Positions 24,769 to 36,200 of a stretch of 64,000 bases of DNA are shown in pieces. The notes beneath the pieces were generated by a model. It did not search any database, had not been told where the DNA came from, and saw only the letters and a list, made by a program, of their open reading frames with translations. The position numbers were made by a program, and so were the translations under genes. Positions within the stretch are counted from its first letter, which is position 1; each line of letters starts with the position of its first letter. Source of the stretch: Bryopsis sp. KO-2023 (taxonomy: Eukaryota; Chlorophyta; Ulvophyceae; Bryopsidales; Bryopsidaceae); assembly GCA_030272585.1 (NCBI GenBank), contig BSYQ01000008.1:5704001-5768000 (forward strand). The letters are read 5' to 3'.

Positions 24769-25610
24769 ACACTTGAACACGATGGAAAATATCCCTCTTT
24801 CTTGGCTATAGGGGCATTCCTATCGAACCAAGCTCTACTCTGTTGAGTGGGCGATGAGAAGAACATGAAAGAGAGGTTGATTTTCGGAAACTAGAAGTGT
24901 TTTGGATTGTGTGGTCGGTCCGCTGGCTGCATCACTTCTTTTTGATGCAAGATTTTGGTTGTGCAATATGTTTGTACTTGTCGAGAAGAACAACAGCACC
25001 ATTGTTACATTTTTTGTGAATGTAATCGTTGGTGGTCAATGTGTGGTACCTGGCTGCAGCTGTGATTTCAGTTGTCTGGAACCACGTACTTGCAAACAGC
25101 AATGCATGGATGGCACTTAGTCATTGTACATGCTTAGTAGTTAACAGTCACCAAAAGTCTAGGGAGTCTAGGGAAATACTTCTATTCCTATAAAGGTAGG
25201 AAGGAATTCGTAACTGCAGCGAACAAATAGCCTGGGTATTCCTTGTGGCACTCCATCATCCAACTAGGATAGACTTGGGAGGGAATTTCCATCCTTCCAC
25301 ATCTTCTGAACAAGTCAATAGGAAACATGAGGATCCTCGATAAAACTACCTTTCCACCCTAGAGAGGATTTCTTTGCAACACTGAAATGAGATTCCAAAA
25401 CTGTTTTCTCCAGCGACGGTCAGATTTGTGCGCTTGAAGTGGCCGCTTCTCACTCAAGCGTAACTCGGGTCATTAACTCGTCACATTTATTTTTAGCCCA
25501 AATCCCAAAATGGGCTTATTAACCCGGTGCCTGTTGTGTAAAATCAGCAAGTTGCTCGTCGAGAGATGGATTTCCTTGCGTGTTTTCCATGTCCGCGGAT
25601 GCTCATTTCC
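24769..25610. other. Intergenic, nothing recognised
   Basis: 3' region of petJ followed by sequence without a recognisable gene. A short open frame at 24902-25120 is Cys-containing but has no known domain. Confidence 0.45.
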
Positions 25611-25889
25611 TCACGAGCGTAGAATTAATTGCATCCCCAGGCCGACCTCCACCGTCCGCCCTTGATCAAAGAATGCCAGAAACGTTGTTGTCAATGAACC
25701 ATTCTCTTCATTACTCTCCTTCAATGCAACGGCAGCCAAGGTGCCTATGAACAGCGCACTGAAAACGAGAATCAACAAACGCTTCTTGGGCAGGGAATGT
25801 CTTGAAAGGGGGGGTTTCTTTGTTTTGACGTGGGGGTGCGCAGACGTTTTGGTTTCTTGTGGGTTCGCGTGCGAGAATGCCTGTTCCAC
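25611..25889 (-). CDS. Possible small single-span membrane protein
   Basis: A minus-strand ORF of 92 residues with a basic stretch (SLPKKRLL) followed by a clear hydrophobic span, LILVFSALFIGTLAAVAL, then a polar tail. No homologue recognised. It overlaps the likely first exon of the plus-strand CCCH gene by about 13 bases, so the two may share a divergent promoter, or this ORF may be chance. Confidence 0.25.
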   Translation of the reverse strand: MEQAFSHANPQETKTSAHPHVKTKKPPLSRHSLPKKRLLILVFSALFIGTLAAVALKESNEENGSLTTTFLAFFDQGRTVEVGLGMQLILRS

Positions 25890-28800
25890 TGAAGCCTATG
25901 CTTTCCGACTGGATCGAACGCGCGAGGGCGGCACCGGCAAGGCCAATGCCTCACCAAGACTTTTTCAGGGTGAGTAGTAGGGACACGTGCCAAGACAGTT
26001 TAGCCGATCCCGACTGTTTCTGGCACAGCCAACCTCAAGGGTGGTGCGCCTTTACGCTGATGGGGCGACCGCAGTGATCCCATGGTATGTTTTCGAGGCT
26101 GGGGTGTGTCCATCGTTTCGTTTCTGGGGCGATACTTCGTTTTCGTCTCGTCCATCCGGTTGGTTTTCAGTTTGGTGGTGAGGATCCTTTGTGTGCGTGG
26201 TTGTCTTGCGCTTGTAAACGTGCTTTTCCAGCCTGTTTTTGCTTCTTTTCTCGCAGGATCGGTTGGGTGAGGGTCTCACGTGTAGAGCGAACGGAATTCC
26301 TGGTGAGCTATCAGGGGCGAACTGCTGGGCGTCGACCTGGGACGTCTTTCCGCGCGCCAAAACTAACACAGCACACAAAAAAGCTATCACCATTCAAGAA
26401 GTTCAATTGAATTTATAAGAAGTCCTGTCTGTTACGACTGGTCGTGGGCGAGACAGCCGCCATTTGTCCCCCCCTCATTCCGACGAAGAAATTCCATGGG
26501 TGGTGCTGATGGAAGAAGTTTGGTTTTTATCCGGACCGCTCGGGTTGTGACGTTTTCCCTACGCACGTGGTTTTGCATGCAGGTCCCTTCGATATTGATC
26601 CAGCTTTCTACCGCATGTGCGAAGGAATCGAGAAATCGGACCAGCAAAGGAGGCAATCAGCCCAGGCCTTCTTCGGCGGATGCCGAGAGAATGTCCCAGT
26701 TTGCGGCGTGGACTCGAGAAATTCCCAATTGACCGCGTTAACTCACGAGCCGTCGATTCCGGTGTCCTCCGTGGGGACAGCCACCGTTTCCAATCGAGAC
26801 CTGAATCCCATGTGGGAGAGGGACTTGAGGCAGAAAATTAACGCTGGAATCGACCGGTTGCCGTTTCAATCGATCGGGAATGTGCAAGAACATGGAGGGT
26901 GTGGCCAGACGTCAATCCAAGGCGCCCTGCCAAAAAGCAGGATCTCCATCATGGATAGTCAGACTCTGGAGGCTGAGAAGGCGCTGGCTGGAGCATTTGC
27001 AGGCTTTTCTATCAGTGGGCATTCGATGGTGGGAAAATCCAGCCAGAATATGTGTTCATATGGTTGTATGATGTTATGTTGATCCACACAGTTTTTTCCC
27101 AGGCCGTAGCTCCCAGCAGTTGAATTTCTGGCCCCAATGCTTGCATGACTGACTCATATATTGCTTTGTCAAGAGTGGGGAGTGCCTGTTTTCTGTCAGG
27201 TCAACGGATCCACGATTCATGGCCTGCAGCACGCTCAGGCGACTCCTGGGCTGCAGTCTATTCCAGCAGTGGAAACTCGCCAGTCACCTCAGGCCCATTT
27301 CAATGTTCCAGTCTATGCCACTGGTCAGCCAGTATCATCAATCAATCAGCAGCCATCCCCTGCCTTAGCAGGTAAAGCTGTCGACATGGGCCAAAGTGTG
27401 CATGCAATGCACTCTGGTCAGAAAGGGATGGTGGACGATCCCACCACGAAACTAGTCCTGGACGCCATGATGAACCAACAGCAACTGATTCAGGCAGGCC
27501 TGCAGGTGTGTGAAGCTTTCAGTTGTTCTCTCTCCCACATATTCTATTTAACAAGTTTGACACTAAGCCAGGGCTGCTGTGTACAAGCTCCCATGAATAA
27601 GGGGTCGCTGTCAGTATGAATTTGCTGGGGATATTCCTCAACCATTGGTCGTTGGTCCACTCTTGCAACTTTTTTTCACCTTGGGTTTGCAGGCTTGTTT
27701 GCAGAACACCTTGACGGTGCAATCGAACCAGAACAGCATGGTGGCAGCCATCCTCCAGACTGTCGCTCAAAGCCAAACCACATCTGTCACCAGCAGCCCT
27801 CCAAATCAACTCCAAGCCCTGCTACAATCCTTGGGAGCAATGGCGGTCCAAAGCGCGATGAACTCTGCAGTGGGAGGCCGCCACCACAGCTCAATGGCTA
27901 GCAGCAGAAAGGATAATCAAAGTCCGGGCAGGCCTCAGGCGAGGGATGCTCCAGTCGACATTCCGATTTGTTATGATTTCGTTCAGGGGAAATGCAGCCG
28001 GCGAAACTGTAGGTACTCCCATGACACGGACCGGATAATCAGACACAACAGCAAGGAGAAGGGCATTTGTTTCGATTACCTCAGGGGGGAATGCAAGCGG
28101 GGGGCGATGTGCAGGTTTTCACACAATTTGAAGGACATTGTGCGTAGATCACATGTAAGGGGGAAGAATGGCCCAAAAAAATGTGTCGATTTGTCAAACC
28201 TCAATGAGGACCCCCCTTTGATTGCTTTCTGTTTCATGTTCCCAAGCTGGGCATCATATTTTTGTCTTGTGTGGTGGCAGTGCGAAGGCTCTGACCTCGG
28301 CCAGGACACCGCCTCAGTTCTCAGTGGATTGAGCAGTGCAAACAGTGGAAAGAAATGGGGAAAGGGCATCTGCTACGATTTCGTCCGAGGAGCCTGCAGT
28401 CGAGGCCAGAATTGCCCATGGAGCCACGATTTGATGGAAATTGCCGTCGTCACGAAGAGAGACAGTAGCCTCATCGGACCCTCTGAGCAAGCCAAAATGT
28501 GGGTGATTCTGGGGAGTGTCAATAACACTTTGGGTGTTGATTTGCTTGCATGTTGGTTTTGGTTTTTGGATATCGAACAGACTTAATCGGCCAAGCAGAT
28601 TGGGGGCGGCTTATCAATTTGTATATGGGTGTGAGTGGGTGTTTTGTTTCGTTGCTTGTTCAGGGCATGAGTCCTGTCTGGGTTAACCTCATGTGTTCGA
28701 TCGGGTGCTGATTTTCCCTTGGTTGATGTTGACAATGTGAGTGTTTGAGCAATTATTGAGGTGTTCTCTTTCTTCCAGTTTGTTTTCAACATGGGGGGAT

Positions 28801-29007
28801 ATGACAGAATCGGTCGATTTGGTGGTGGACGGATCGACCCAATCCAGCGATTGCCAGCATGGAGTGAATGAAACGACGGACGATACGGATCCAGAATCAG
28901 AGCCCCACGAATGGCAAACCGTGGCTGACGATGATTCTCAACTGTTTATTGAGAATGATATTGAAGTTTTGACAGTTGAGGCTCTGGAGCAGTTTCAACA
29001 GAACTGA
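25877..29007 (+). CDS. Three-finger CCCH zinc-finger protein (ZC3H10-like), probable RNA-binding
   Basis: Exons: probable first exon 25877-25969 (MPVPLKPMLSDWIERARAAP), then 26583-27028, 27200-27505, 27693-28154, 28281-28498 and 28779-29007. The last five join in phase and end at TGA 29005. Seen: a Gln/Pro-rich middle (AMMNQQQLIQAGLQ, TVAQSQTTSVTSSPPNQ) and three fingers: CYDFVQGKCSRRNCRYSH (C-x7-C-x4-C-x3-H), CFDYLRGECKRGAMCRFSH and CYDFVRGACSRGQNCPWSH (both C-x7-C-x5-C-x3-H). A C-terminal acidic tail follows (ETTDDTDPESEPHEWQTVAD). Finger form resembles ZC3H10/muscleblind-type RNA-binding proteins. Exon 1 ends in phase 0 but exon 26583 needs one base; a 10-nt microexon at 26257-26266 between AG and GT would supply it (QDFFR-DRLG-PFDID). 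The 5' end is therefore provisional. Confidence 0.82.
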
Positions 29008-30500
29008 AAAGTTCTACTTTAATTATATATATAATCGAAAAAAGCCAAAGATTTTGAGAGGGCACCAGAGATAGGGATTTTTGGGAAAAAGTTGGAAAAC
29101 AGAAAGAAAAATTGGAAAAATACATAAGTACAAAAAGAAAGAAGATGAAGGTAAAAAAAAAGCACCGTGGTGTTTTGTGTACAATTCTGACCATCAAAAA
29201 AAAGGGAAAAAAAAGTTTGAAGAAAAAGATGAAAACAGACTACGAATAAGAGGGGACTTGAAGATTAAGGACGTTTTCCAAAAAGAAAAAATTGATGATT
29301 GGAAAAAAATTCAATAGAAATAGAAACATTATGTGCGCTTTTTTTGTTTTATGTTTTCTGCTCTTTTTTTTTCGTGAAGGGAATAGGAGGTTCACTGTTA
29401 GTCCAGGCATATGCATATGTATATATAGATAGATGAAGTCATGCTTGTTTTTGTGGATGGATGCGTATGGCAGCTTGTTGAGGTGTCGGATGGGCTGAGG
29501 AGGCTTTTCCCCAGATAGTTTCACCGAAATTCTTTAGACTTTGAGAAACCTCCAGAGGTAAAAAACAAAAAAAGAAAAAAAAATCAAAAACGGGAATACC
29601 TTCGAGGATTTAATCGGTGATAGGGGTTTGGTGGCGGATGCAAAAACACATTACAAAAGAATGTACTGTTATCAGTTTTTCTGTATTTTCTTCCTTTTTT
29701 CTGACGAAAAAAGGGGGGGGGGGAAGGGAAAATCAAGCATAGAGGGAATATGTTTTCAATTGTATGTTCCCTTATCTATCTTACAAAAATACAAAAAAAA
29801 AGCTTGTATACAGGGAAAAAAAACAGAATATAGACGGCGGAAAAAAAAGGGTTGTTTCATGTTGATGATTTTTGTGGATCTTTTTTTGAGGGGTGAAGAA
29901 AAAAGACAGGAGGTGGTATGTATTTTTGCGAGAGTTGTTATTTTGGCAGAGGAATCAATTGTTCAAAAACTGGCATGTTGTTGAAACACATGCACAGAGA
30001 AGTGTGTGTTCAGAATATGTATTTCAGCAGCTCCAGTCGGTTGGCTTTCGTTGATTGGAAGATTGAACAGAAAAAAAAAAATTGGGAAAAGAATACCCTA
30101 AATAAAGATGGGGAAGCATGCTTTAAGAGAAATTGAAGGGGAAAAAAAGCAATTGGAAAGGGTTTTTCCAGAAAAAAAGGCAAAAAAGCAAACACAGCAC
30201 GGAGTGAATGAATGAATCGAAGGAACACAACGAATGTGGGAATATCACCTGTACAATCAAGAAGCAACATTTTTGTTTGCTCTATCAAAGGGTATTTTGG
30301 ATTATTTGTGTGGAGGTTGGCTGGGGAGGGGGAAGAGAGGTGTTCTGCTGAACATTGATTGGTTAGATTTATCGAATGCTTTTACCCTTTTTATTGAAGA
30401 GAGGGGAAAGGGGAAAAAGCATTCACTCTTTAGAAGAAGGCAACATTGTGGAGGAGGTTGAACTGAAAAACTCAAAAGAACTGGATCATAATGTAGGGAT
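29008..30500. other. A/G-rich strand-biased region downstream of the CCCH gene
   Basis: The plus strand is strongly purine-rich, with many A runs and GAAAA/GGGAAA blocks over about 1.4 kb. ORFs are Lys/Glu-rich products of this bias and not credible. A TATATAG microsatellite lies near 29418-29432. Confidence 0.5.
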
Positions 30501-32262
30501 CGTCTGAGGGAAAGAAATCATCTTAGTTGTGTGCATGTGGCGAGGACATTTTGGGGAGAAGTACTGGAGAGAATCTTTCTCTGCAGTGGATTCTGAGTGT
30601 TTTTGTTTTCATTGTTTGTGTGTGTTTGCTCTGTGAGCTCAACTTGATTTGAGTGATGGGTGACACTGAAAAGATTGTAAAGAGTGCTTTTTCTTATGAT
30701 TGCCTTTCTCTGTGTCTCTTCCTCAGAATCCCATGCAATCCAATGATTCTGCATACAATTACGTAATTGCATGCAAAAATGTGCCATAGGGAAGACGACA
30801 AGATTCACAACACATAAATAAAGCAGATAAAGATCATGTTCTATGGTTCAAAATTTTGCTTTGGAAAAAAATAGGGTTTCATGAATGTATGGTGTGCCTG
30901 AATTTTTGCAGGGGGGCATTTCTTTGTCCAACGACTCCTGTCAGCCATGTGTGGAATAATGACATGATTCACCTTATCCCAACCATGGTATGCCTCACTG
31001 TCACTGTTGAACAAAGGGACACATACCAACATCAGTCACATCATGTGTCATGATGACATATGACATCAAATGTTTCCCCACATCTTACAATTCTTTGTTA
31101 TTTTTAAATTCTTTCAACCAAGTCTCGATGAAATGAAGAATCCAAACCCCCTCCCCCAAGAGAGCAATCATACAAGGCTGCAAACTAGAATGCAAAAAAC
31201 TAACTAAAAATCAAAGATAGAAAAAATGGACGATCCATTTGACAGGACAAAGAGGTTTGTTCATGGAGTAGAGTGAAATCATGCTAACTTCTGAGAGGTT
31301 GGCAAACATGTTCAAGCCTGGGGAATCGAATTCAGATGTGAGGAAGTGCACTTTAATTGGGGGACTGGGATCATGCAGCAACAGCACATGCTGATGCACC
31401 CCGTTTTTTTTTGCCTGTTTATGGGAGTGGTTTGTGCATCCTTCAGTCTATTTATATTTCTGATGCATATCTTCTGGAAGGCGAAGAATCCCTGGTTTGA
31501 TATTTCTGTGATCTTGTTTTGGGGAAATATGTGCATTAGAACAGGTGGTGAGAATTTTCTCTATTCTATTTTTAGTTTGCGTTCGATTGTGCACAGGTCA
31601 CTGAACAGCACAATCAGGAGGGTAAGAGAATCGCAACAGAAAATTACCACAACAACAATTGATGCCCTTTTCCATTCTGATCAGAATGGAAAAGGGGATT
31701 AGTCAGCAGTGAAGAGAGCATTCGAGAAGGGGTTGTGGCTGTATAAGAAACATCTTGGGAATGTTCCTGTAAGCTTATCTTTGACCTGTCAATCCTGGTG
31801 CATGGTGTTCAGAACCCCAATCACACTTGCCATAACACAAGTTTCAAAATTCGTCTCAAAGGCTCTCATGCTATTGCGATTAAACACCAAGTTACAATGT
31901 GGAGGAGCATCGTTGCCCTTCAACAGGATAGCTAACATGAAGACAAGAAAGAGAATTCGGTGTTTGGTGCGATGATCCATTGAAAAGTTTTCAATACGAA
32001 TCACAAAAACTGTACGAACGATTCCTCTACTGAACAAAACCCCACAAACTATAAACTAATTAATTTTTAATAAATCCACAAATACCCTCATGGACATGGT
32101 GAATTCAGACAGATTCACGACGGATGTCATCCCCCCGTGCACACATCATAAAAAGGAAAAACCTTTTTGGCCAACCCTGCCGGTTCTCTCTCCGACTGAA
32201 ATCCTTTACCTAAACTCCTGGTTGTCTTATTTCTTACAGCCAAACTAGCACATCATTTTTTC
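30501..32262. other. Intergenic, no gene recognised
   Basis: Short ORFs on both strands. A plus-strand frame at 31346-31702 has a hydrophobic run (PVFFCLFMGVVCASFSLFIF) but no splice-consistent neighbours or known domain. 31668-31696 holds a short palindrome around ATTCTGATCAGAAT. Confidence 0.4.
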
Positions 32263-33009
32263 CTATCTCTTTTTCTTGGATGACTCTGGATCAATTTCTC
32301 TCTTGGACAAATGACATTCACAATGGAAGGGGCTGGGGAAATTCAAAAAGTAAGCGAAGCTGCCAGAGAAGCTCCCTATGCAAGCTCCCGCGACGATGTC
32401 CGAAAAATGATGCAAATGATCCAGAGTCCGACTGACGCCTATGCCGGCCGCAACCCCCAAAGGCGTCAAAACCACCAAGGCAACAGGAAAACTGGTATAT
32501 CTTGATTCGAAAACGTGCAGTTTTCCAACCAAGTACCAGAAAACGGCCACCATGCTCGAAAAAGCATACGTGGTGTGTTCGCTGGGGAAAGAAGTGCGGC
32601 CATCCAAAACCAGGTGTTCGTTCCCCGTTGCCAGACGCTCGAGAAAATCAGGTCGAAGCCTACCCGACAATTTCATATATCTAGCGAACATCGACGCCAC
32701 CGTGATCCCTTGCGAAACGCTCAAGAAAGCGACCTTGACGTCTATAAAGCTCCTCCTCCGACACTGAAAAGCAAAGAAAACCAGTAACGGAGCCAGGAGT
32801 ATGACCGTGATCAGCCGCCAGTCGTCGACGATCTCCGTCCCCGTGTGAGGTAGAGCGAGGGAGGCGTCCGTTTCTGAAAAGTGTCGAGCGTAGGGCTTGA
32901 CGATTTTGCCGAGCGCCCCGAAGTTGAATATTAGCACAACCCAGCAAGTCAGAACGTCCAGGATCATGCGCACATCGCGAACTTCCCGCTTCAGAAAGTC
33001 GAACACCAT
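32263..33009 (-). CDS. PAP2-family lipid phosphate phosphatase
   Basis: A single-exon minus-strand gene of 248 residues, started at ATG 33009 because the more upstream in-frame sequence is low in similarity. PAP2 enzymes dephosphorylate phosphatidic acid and related lipid phosphates in membranes. Seen: membrane spans (ILDVLTCWVVLIFNFGALG, LITVILLAPLLVFFAF, FPVALVVLTPLGVAAGIGV, IVAGACIGSFSGSFAYFL); LPP-type FSETDASLALP; motif 1 KLSGRLRP; motif 2 SFPSEHTTYAF; and motif 3 SRTLDHLHHFSD, which fits SR-x5-H-x3-D exactly. Oddities: motif 1 has one residue fewer than K-x6-RP, and motif 2 reads PSEH instead of PSGH. It is intronless among intron-rich neighbours, and lies 196 bp from the divergent aminopeptidase P gene. 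Confidence 0.88.
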   Translation of the reverse strand: MVFDFLKREVRDVRMILDVLTCWVVLIFNFGALGKIVKPYARHFSETDASLALPHTGTEIVDDWRLITVILLAPLLVFFAFQCRRRSFIDVKVAFLSVSQGITVASMFARYMKLSGRLRPDFLERLATGNEHLVLDGRTSFPSEHTTYAFSSMVAVFWYLVGKLHVFESRYTSFPVALVVLTPLGVAAGIGVSRTLDHLHHFSDIVAGACIGSFSGSFAYFLNFPSPFHCECHLSKREIDPESSKKKR

Positions 33010-33205
33010 CGAACAGAGACCCCTTCCACAGCCGCTCTTCTCAACTGGGAGCGCCTCAGGTGCACACACACACACAGTATTACGCGCGCACAGAAGTTTG
33101 ACAGAAAAATAAAAATAAATAAATGAAATTAAATTGCGACATTTTCTGGTCGGTTTTGCTCGGAATGACTTTCTGGATTTAACTTCCCAACCCCTGCTGC
33201 GAAAA
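33010..33205. promoter_or_regulatory. Shared divergent promoter, PAP2 phosphatase / aminopeptidase P
   Basis: Only 196 bp separate the two ATGs. The gap holds a short CA repeat (about 33062-33076) and an AT-rich stretch (33103-33135), and must contain both core promoters unless starts lie elsewhere. No TATA box is clear. Confidence 0.5.
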
Positions 33206-36200
33206 ATGATTCCAGCAACGTGTTGCAAACACTTGGGGCTCCTTCGAGTTTTTCCTACTCCGTATCGGACTCTTGCTGTGAGAAGAGCTTGTTCAGCCTT
33301 CAAGCGCTATTCCATCGTAAGATCTGACGGCTTGGTTTGGTTTGGTTTGATCGCTTGTCATCACGATGTCTTAAGTCTGGCTCTGTGGGGTGCAGGGAAC
33401 TGCTGAGAATCAAGATCGTGGTTGCAAAAACTGGTCCCAGGTAAACAAAGGACCATGCAATAGCTGTGGGAGTTTCTGTTGTTGAGTTTTAGGTTGTCAG
33501 CATAACCCATCAATTTGCAGTGGAGCTGTGTGATTGAAAAATGGATATGAATTTAATTGTTTTTCCCAATTGCAGCTCAAGCTCAATAATATCAACATAC
33601 ATATGACCAAAGCACGAATTGTGGGCAACATTTATCGGGGGCTCTCGAACACTTTACAATGAGAATCTTAGGATATGATTTAGGCGAAGATGGGAGTCCG
33701 AGACAATTTTATGAAAAAAAATAATTTCTTCGGTTTTTTCAAAATTGCTTCCTGGCTGTTGTCTTCAGAATCAGTCACAGGGAAGGTGCAGTTCAACGGT
33801 TGCCATGTCTGCCACGGCAACAGCGGTGGGGGCTGACCCCAAGCTCCTTTCCGTGAGGGAAGAAATGAAAAAGGCAGGGGGGTTGGCAGCCTTGGTTGTA
33901 CCCACATCAGATCCTCATATTTTGGAATGCCCCCCTGCACACCAAAAGAGAAGAGAGTTTATTTCTGGATTCACTGGCACCGCTGGTGAGTAGTAAAGCA
34001 TTTGGTTGGCCAAGGCATGATTCGGACCATGTGCTGTTAGATATGAAATTGAAATTGATGACGCTATGTTGCCAAACCTACGTTTTTGCTTAGCCAATAT
34101 CAGCTTTTCGACTGGGTGATGAGAACTGCTTTGCAAGAGGTTTGATGATCAAATGCCGATGATTACGTGTACGAACTGTCTGACGGTCTGTACTGTCTAA
34201 AAAAAAGCCAAAATTCCATGTGAAAGAATGGGTTTGGTTGCATTGGCTGGCAAAGTAATTACAAATTGGAAGGGTCCTTCTGTCACCATTGTTCTGTCGG
34301 AAAAAAAGGGGGAGGGGGTTGCGCCCATTCTATTGATCGATCACTGTATTCTTTTTTCTTCTTTTCATTTTCAACATTAGAAACCCACACTGGGCCGTTG
34401 TCGTAATGAAACAAAAGTTCTATGTTCAGATTGTTGTGTTTTGTTTTTTTCCCACCTTGCACTAATTCAGGCACTGCGGTTATCACACCTGAAAAAGCTG
34501 CCTTGTGGACGGATGGCCGATATTTTCTTCAGGCAGCTGATGAGCTGGGTCCAGACTGGACCCTGATGAAAGCGGGGACCCCTGATTGCCCTACGGTAAT
34601 CAATCAAAGCAATAATCCAATATCGATCGAGGCATTGATTTTCTTTCAAACATGTTATTTCAATTTCATTGCCCTGCAACAGCAGGCATGCAATTTCAGA
34701 CCTTCGATGTGGTTTGATAAATGATCGATGGTGCATTGTTGCCATGGCTCGACTTGAATGTGTCAAATTGATATGTCCTTTAGATCGGTGAGTGGCTGGG
34801 GACAGAGATTCCAAAGGGAGGAAAAGTTGGGATTGATGGTTTCTGTCATCCTGAGTCGGCGGTGGAATCCTGGATGAAAGCCCTTGAGGTAAAGACATTT
34901 GGTAGCAAGTTTTTTATCTCTTCAAAAAAAAAAAAAAGGGTGCTTGAAAATGTGATTTTTTTTCAATGGGTTTTGAGATGTCAGATTTTATCATTGAGAT
35001 AAGGATGGTTGGCTGGAGCGAGGTCACTGTATCCATGATTGAACTTGGAGGGAGTTTGCTTCACACATGTTGGTCGGTTTATTTTTGGTGAACCATCATG
35101 CTCTACTGTCCTGACTGTGTTTTTTTGGTTCTCTTTTGCGTAGCCAAAGGGTGTTGAGATTTTGTCGACGGAAAATAACCTGGTGGATGCTGTTTGGACA
35201 AATCAGCCCCCAGAATCTGTGCATCCAGTCAGAATTCATCATGAAAAATTTGCAGGGGAAGCAGTAAAATCCAAGTTGGAAAAATTGAGGGCCGATATGA
35301 CTAAGATTGAAGCTGGTGTTCTGCTTGTATGTAAGTATCATTATATTGTACTACATTGTTGTCGGTTTTTTTTTGAATTTATGTGGTTGTAATCTTCATT
35401 CATTTTTTCACGAGTGATAGATGTCTATAGCTGCAATTTTCTTTAAAAAGAAAAAAACCTAAAAAATGAAAGGTGAGAAAATCCCTCGGAAAAATTGCTG
35501 TGGGCAGACACTCGTTGATCGAGTTGAAAGAAGAAATATGCACATCTACATGGTCCGTTTCCTTAATTGATTGCATTCTTGATTTGTTCTGTGGTTGTCT
35601 GCCTATGTGTGAATTTCCAGCCAAACTGGAAGAAATCGCTTGGATTCTCAACTTACGGGGCGGTGATGAGCCGTACACTCCGATTTTCATTTCTTATTTG
35701 CTCATTGAGCAAGACTCTGCGACACTTTTCATCAATCCACAAAAGGTACCGTCGGAGGTTTCCTCTCATCTGGCTGAAAACGGCGTCCATGTGAAAACAT
35801 ACGAAGAAGCTGCTGATGGAGTGGTTTCTGCAGTGAGCTCTGGATCAAATATTTGGATGGACCCTGACTTGGTGAGTTTCTCAGCCCTCTTGAAACAACA
35901 ATCATATATATATTTTTTGCTTTCTTTTTTTTTTGGGGGTGGGGGGGGCTATCCTGAGAAAACGACAGAAGAGTTCGAGTCACAAATGTGCCTTTGATGG
36001 CACTCAGTGGAAGCAATTTCCAACTCACTCTCTCCGGTTTTTTACTTATTGTCCCAACTTGAGTGGATTTTTGAATTTTTTTTTGTCAATATCAGGTGAA
36101 CGCCTCCATGTTTAATGCTGCAAGAGGGGCAATCGAGAAAAACACAAATGGGGCCACGGTATGCACATCCTCACATTTTATTTGTCTTTTATTTTATTTT

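Noticed and set aside
32311..32787. Plus-strand ORFs over the PAP2 gene
   Set aside because: Shadows of the phosphatase frame, which carries the family motifs.
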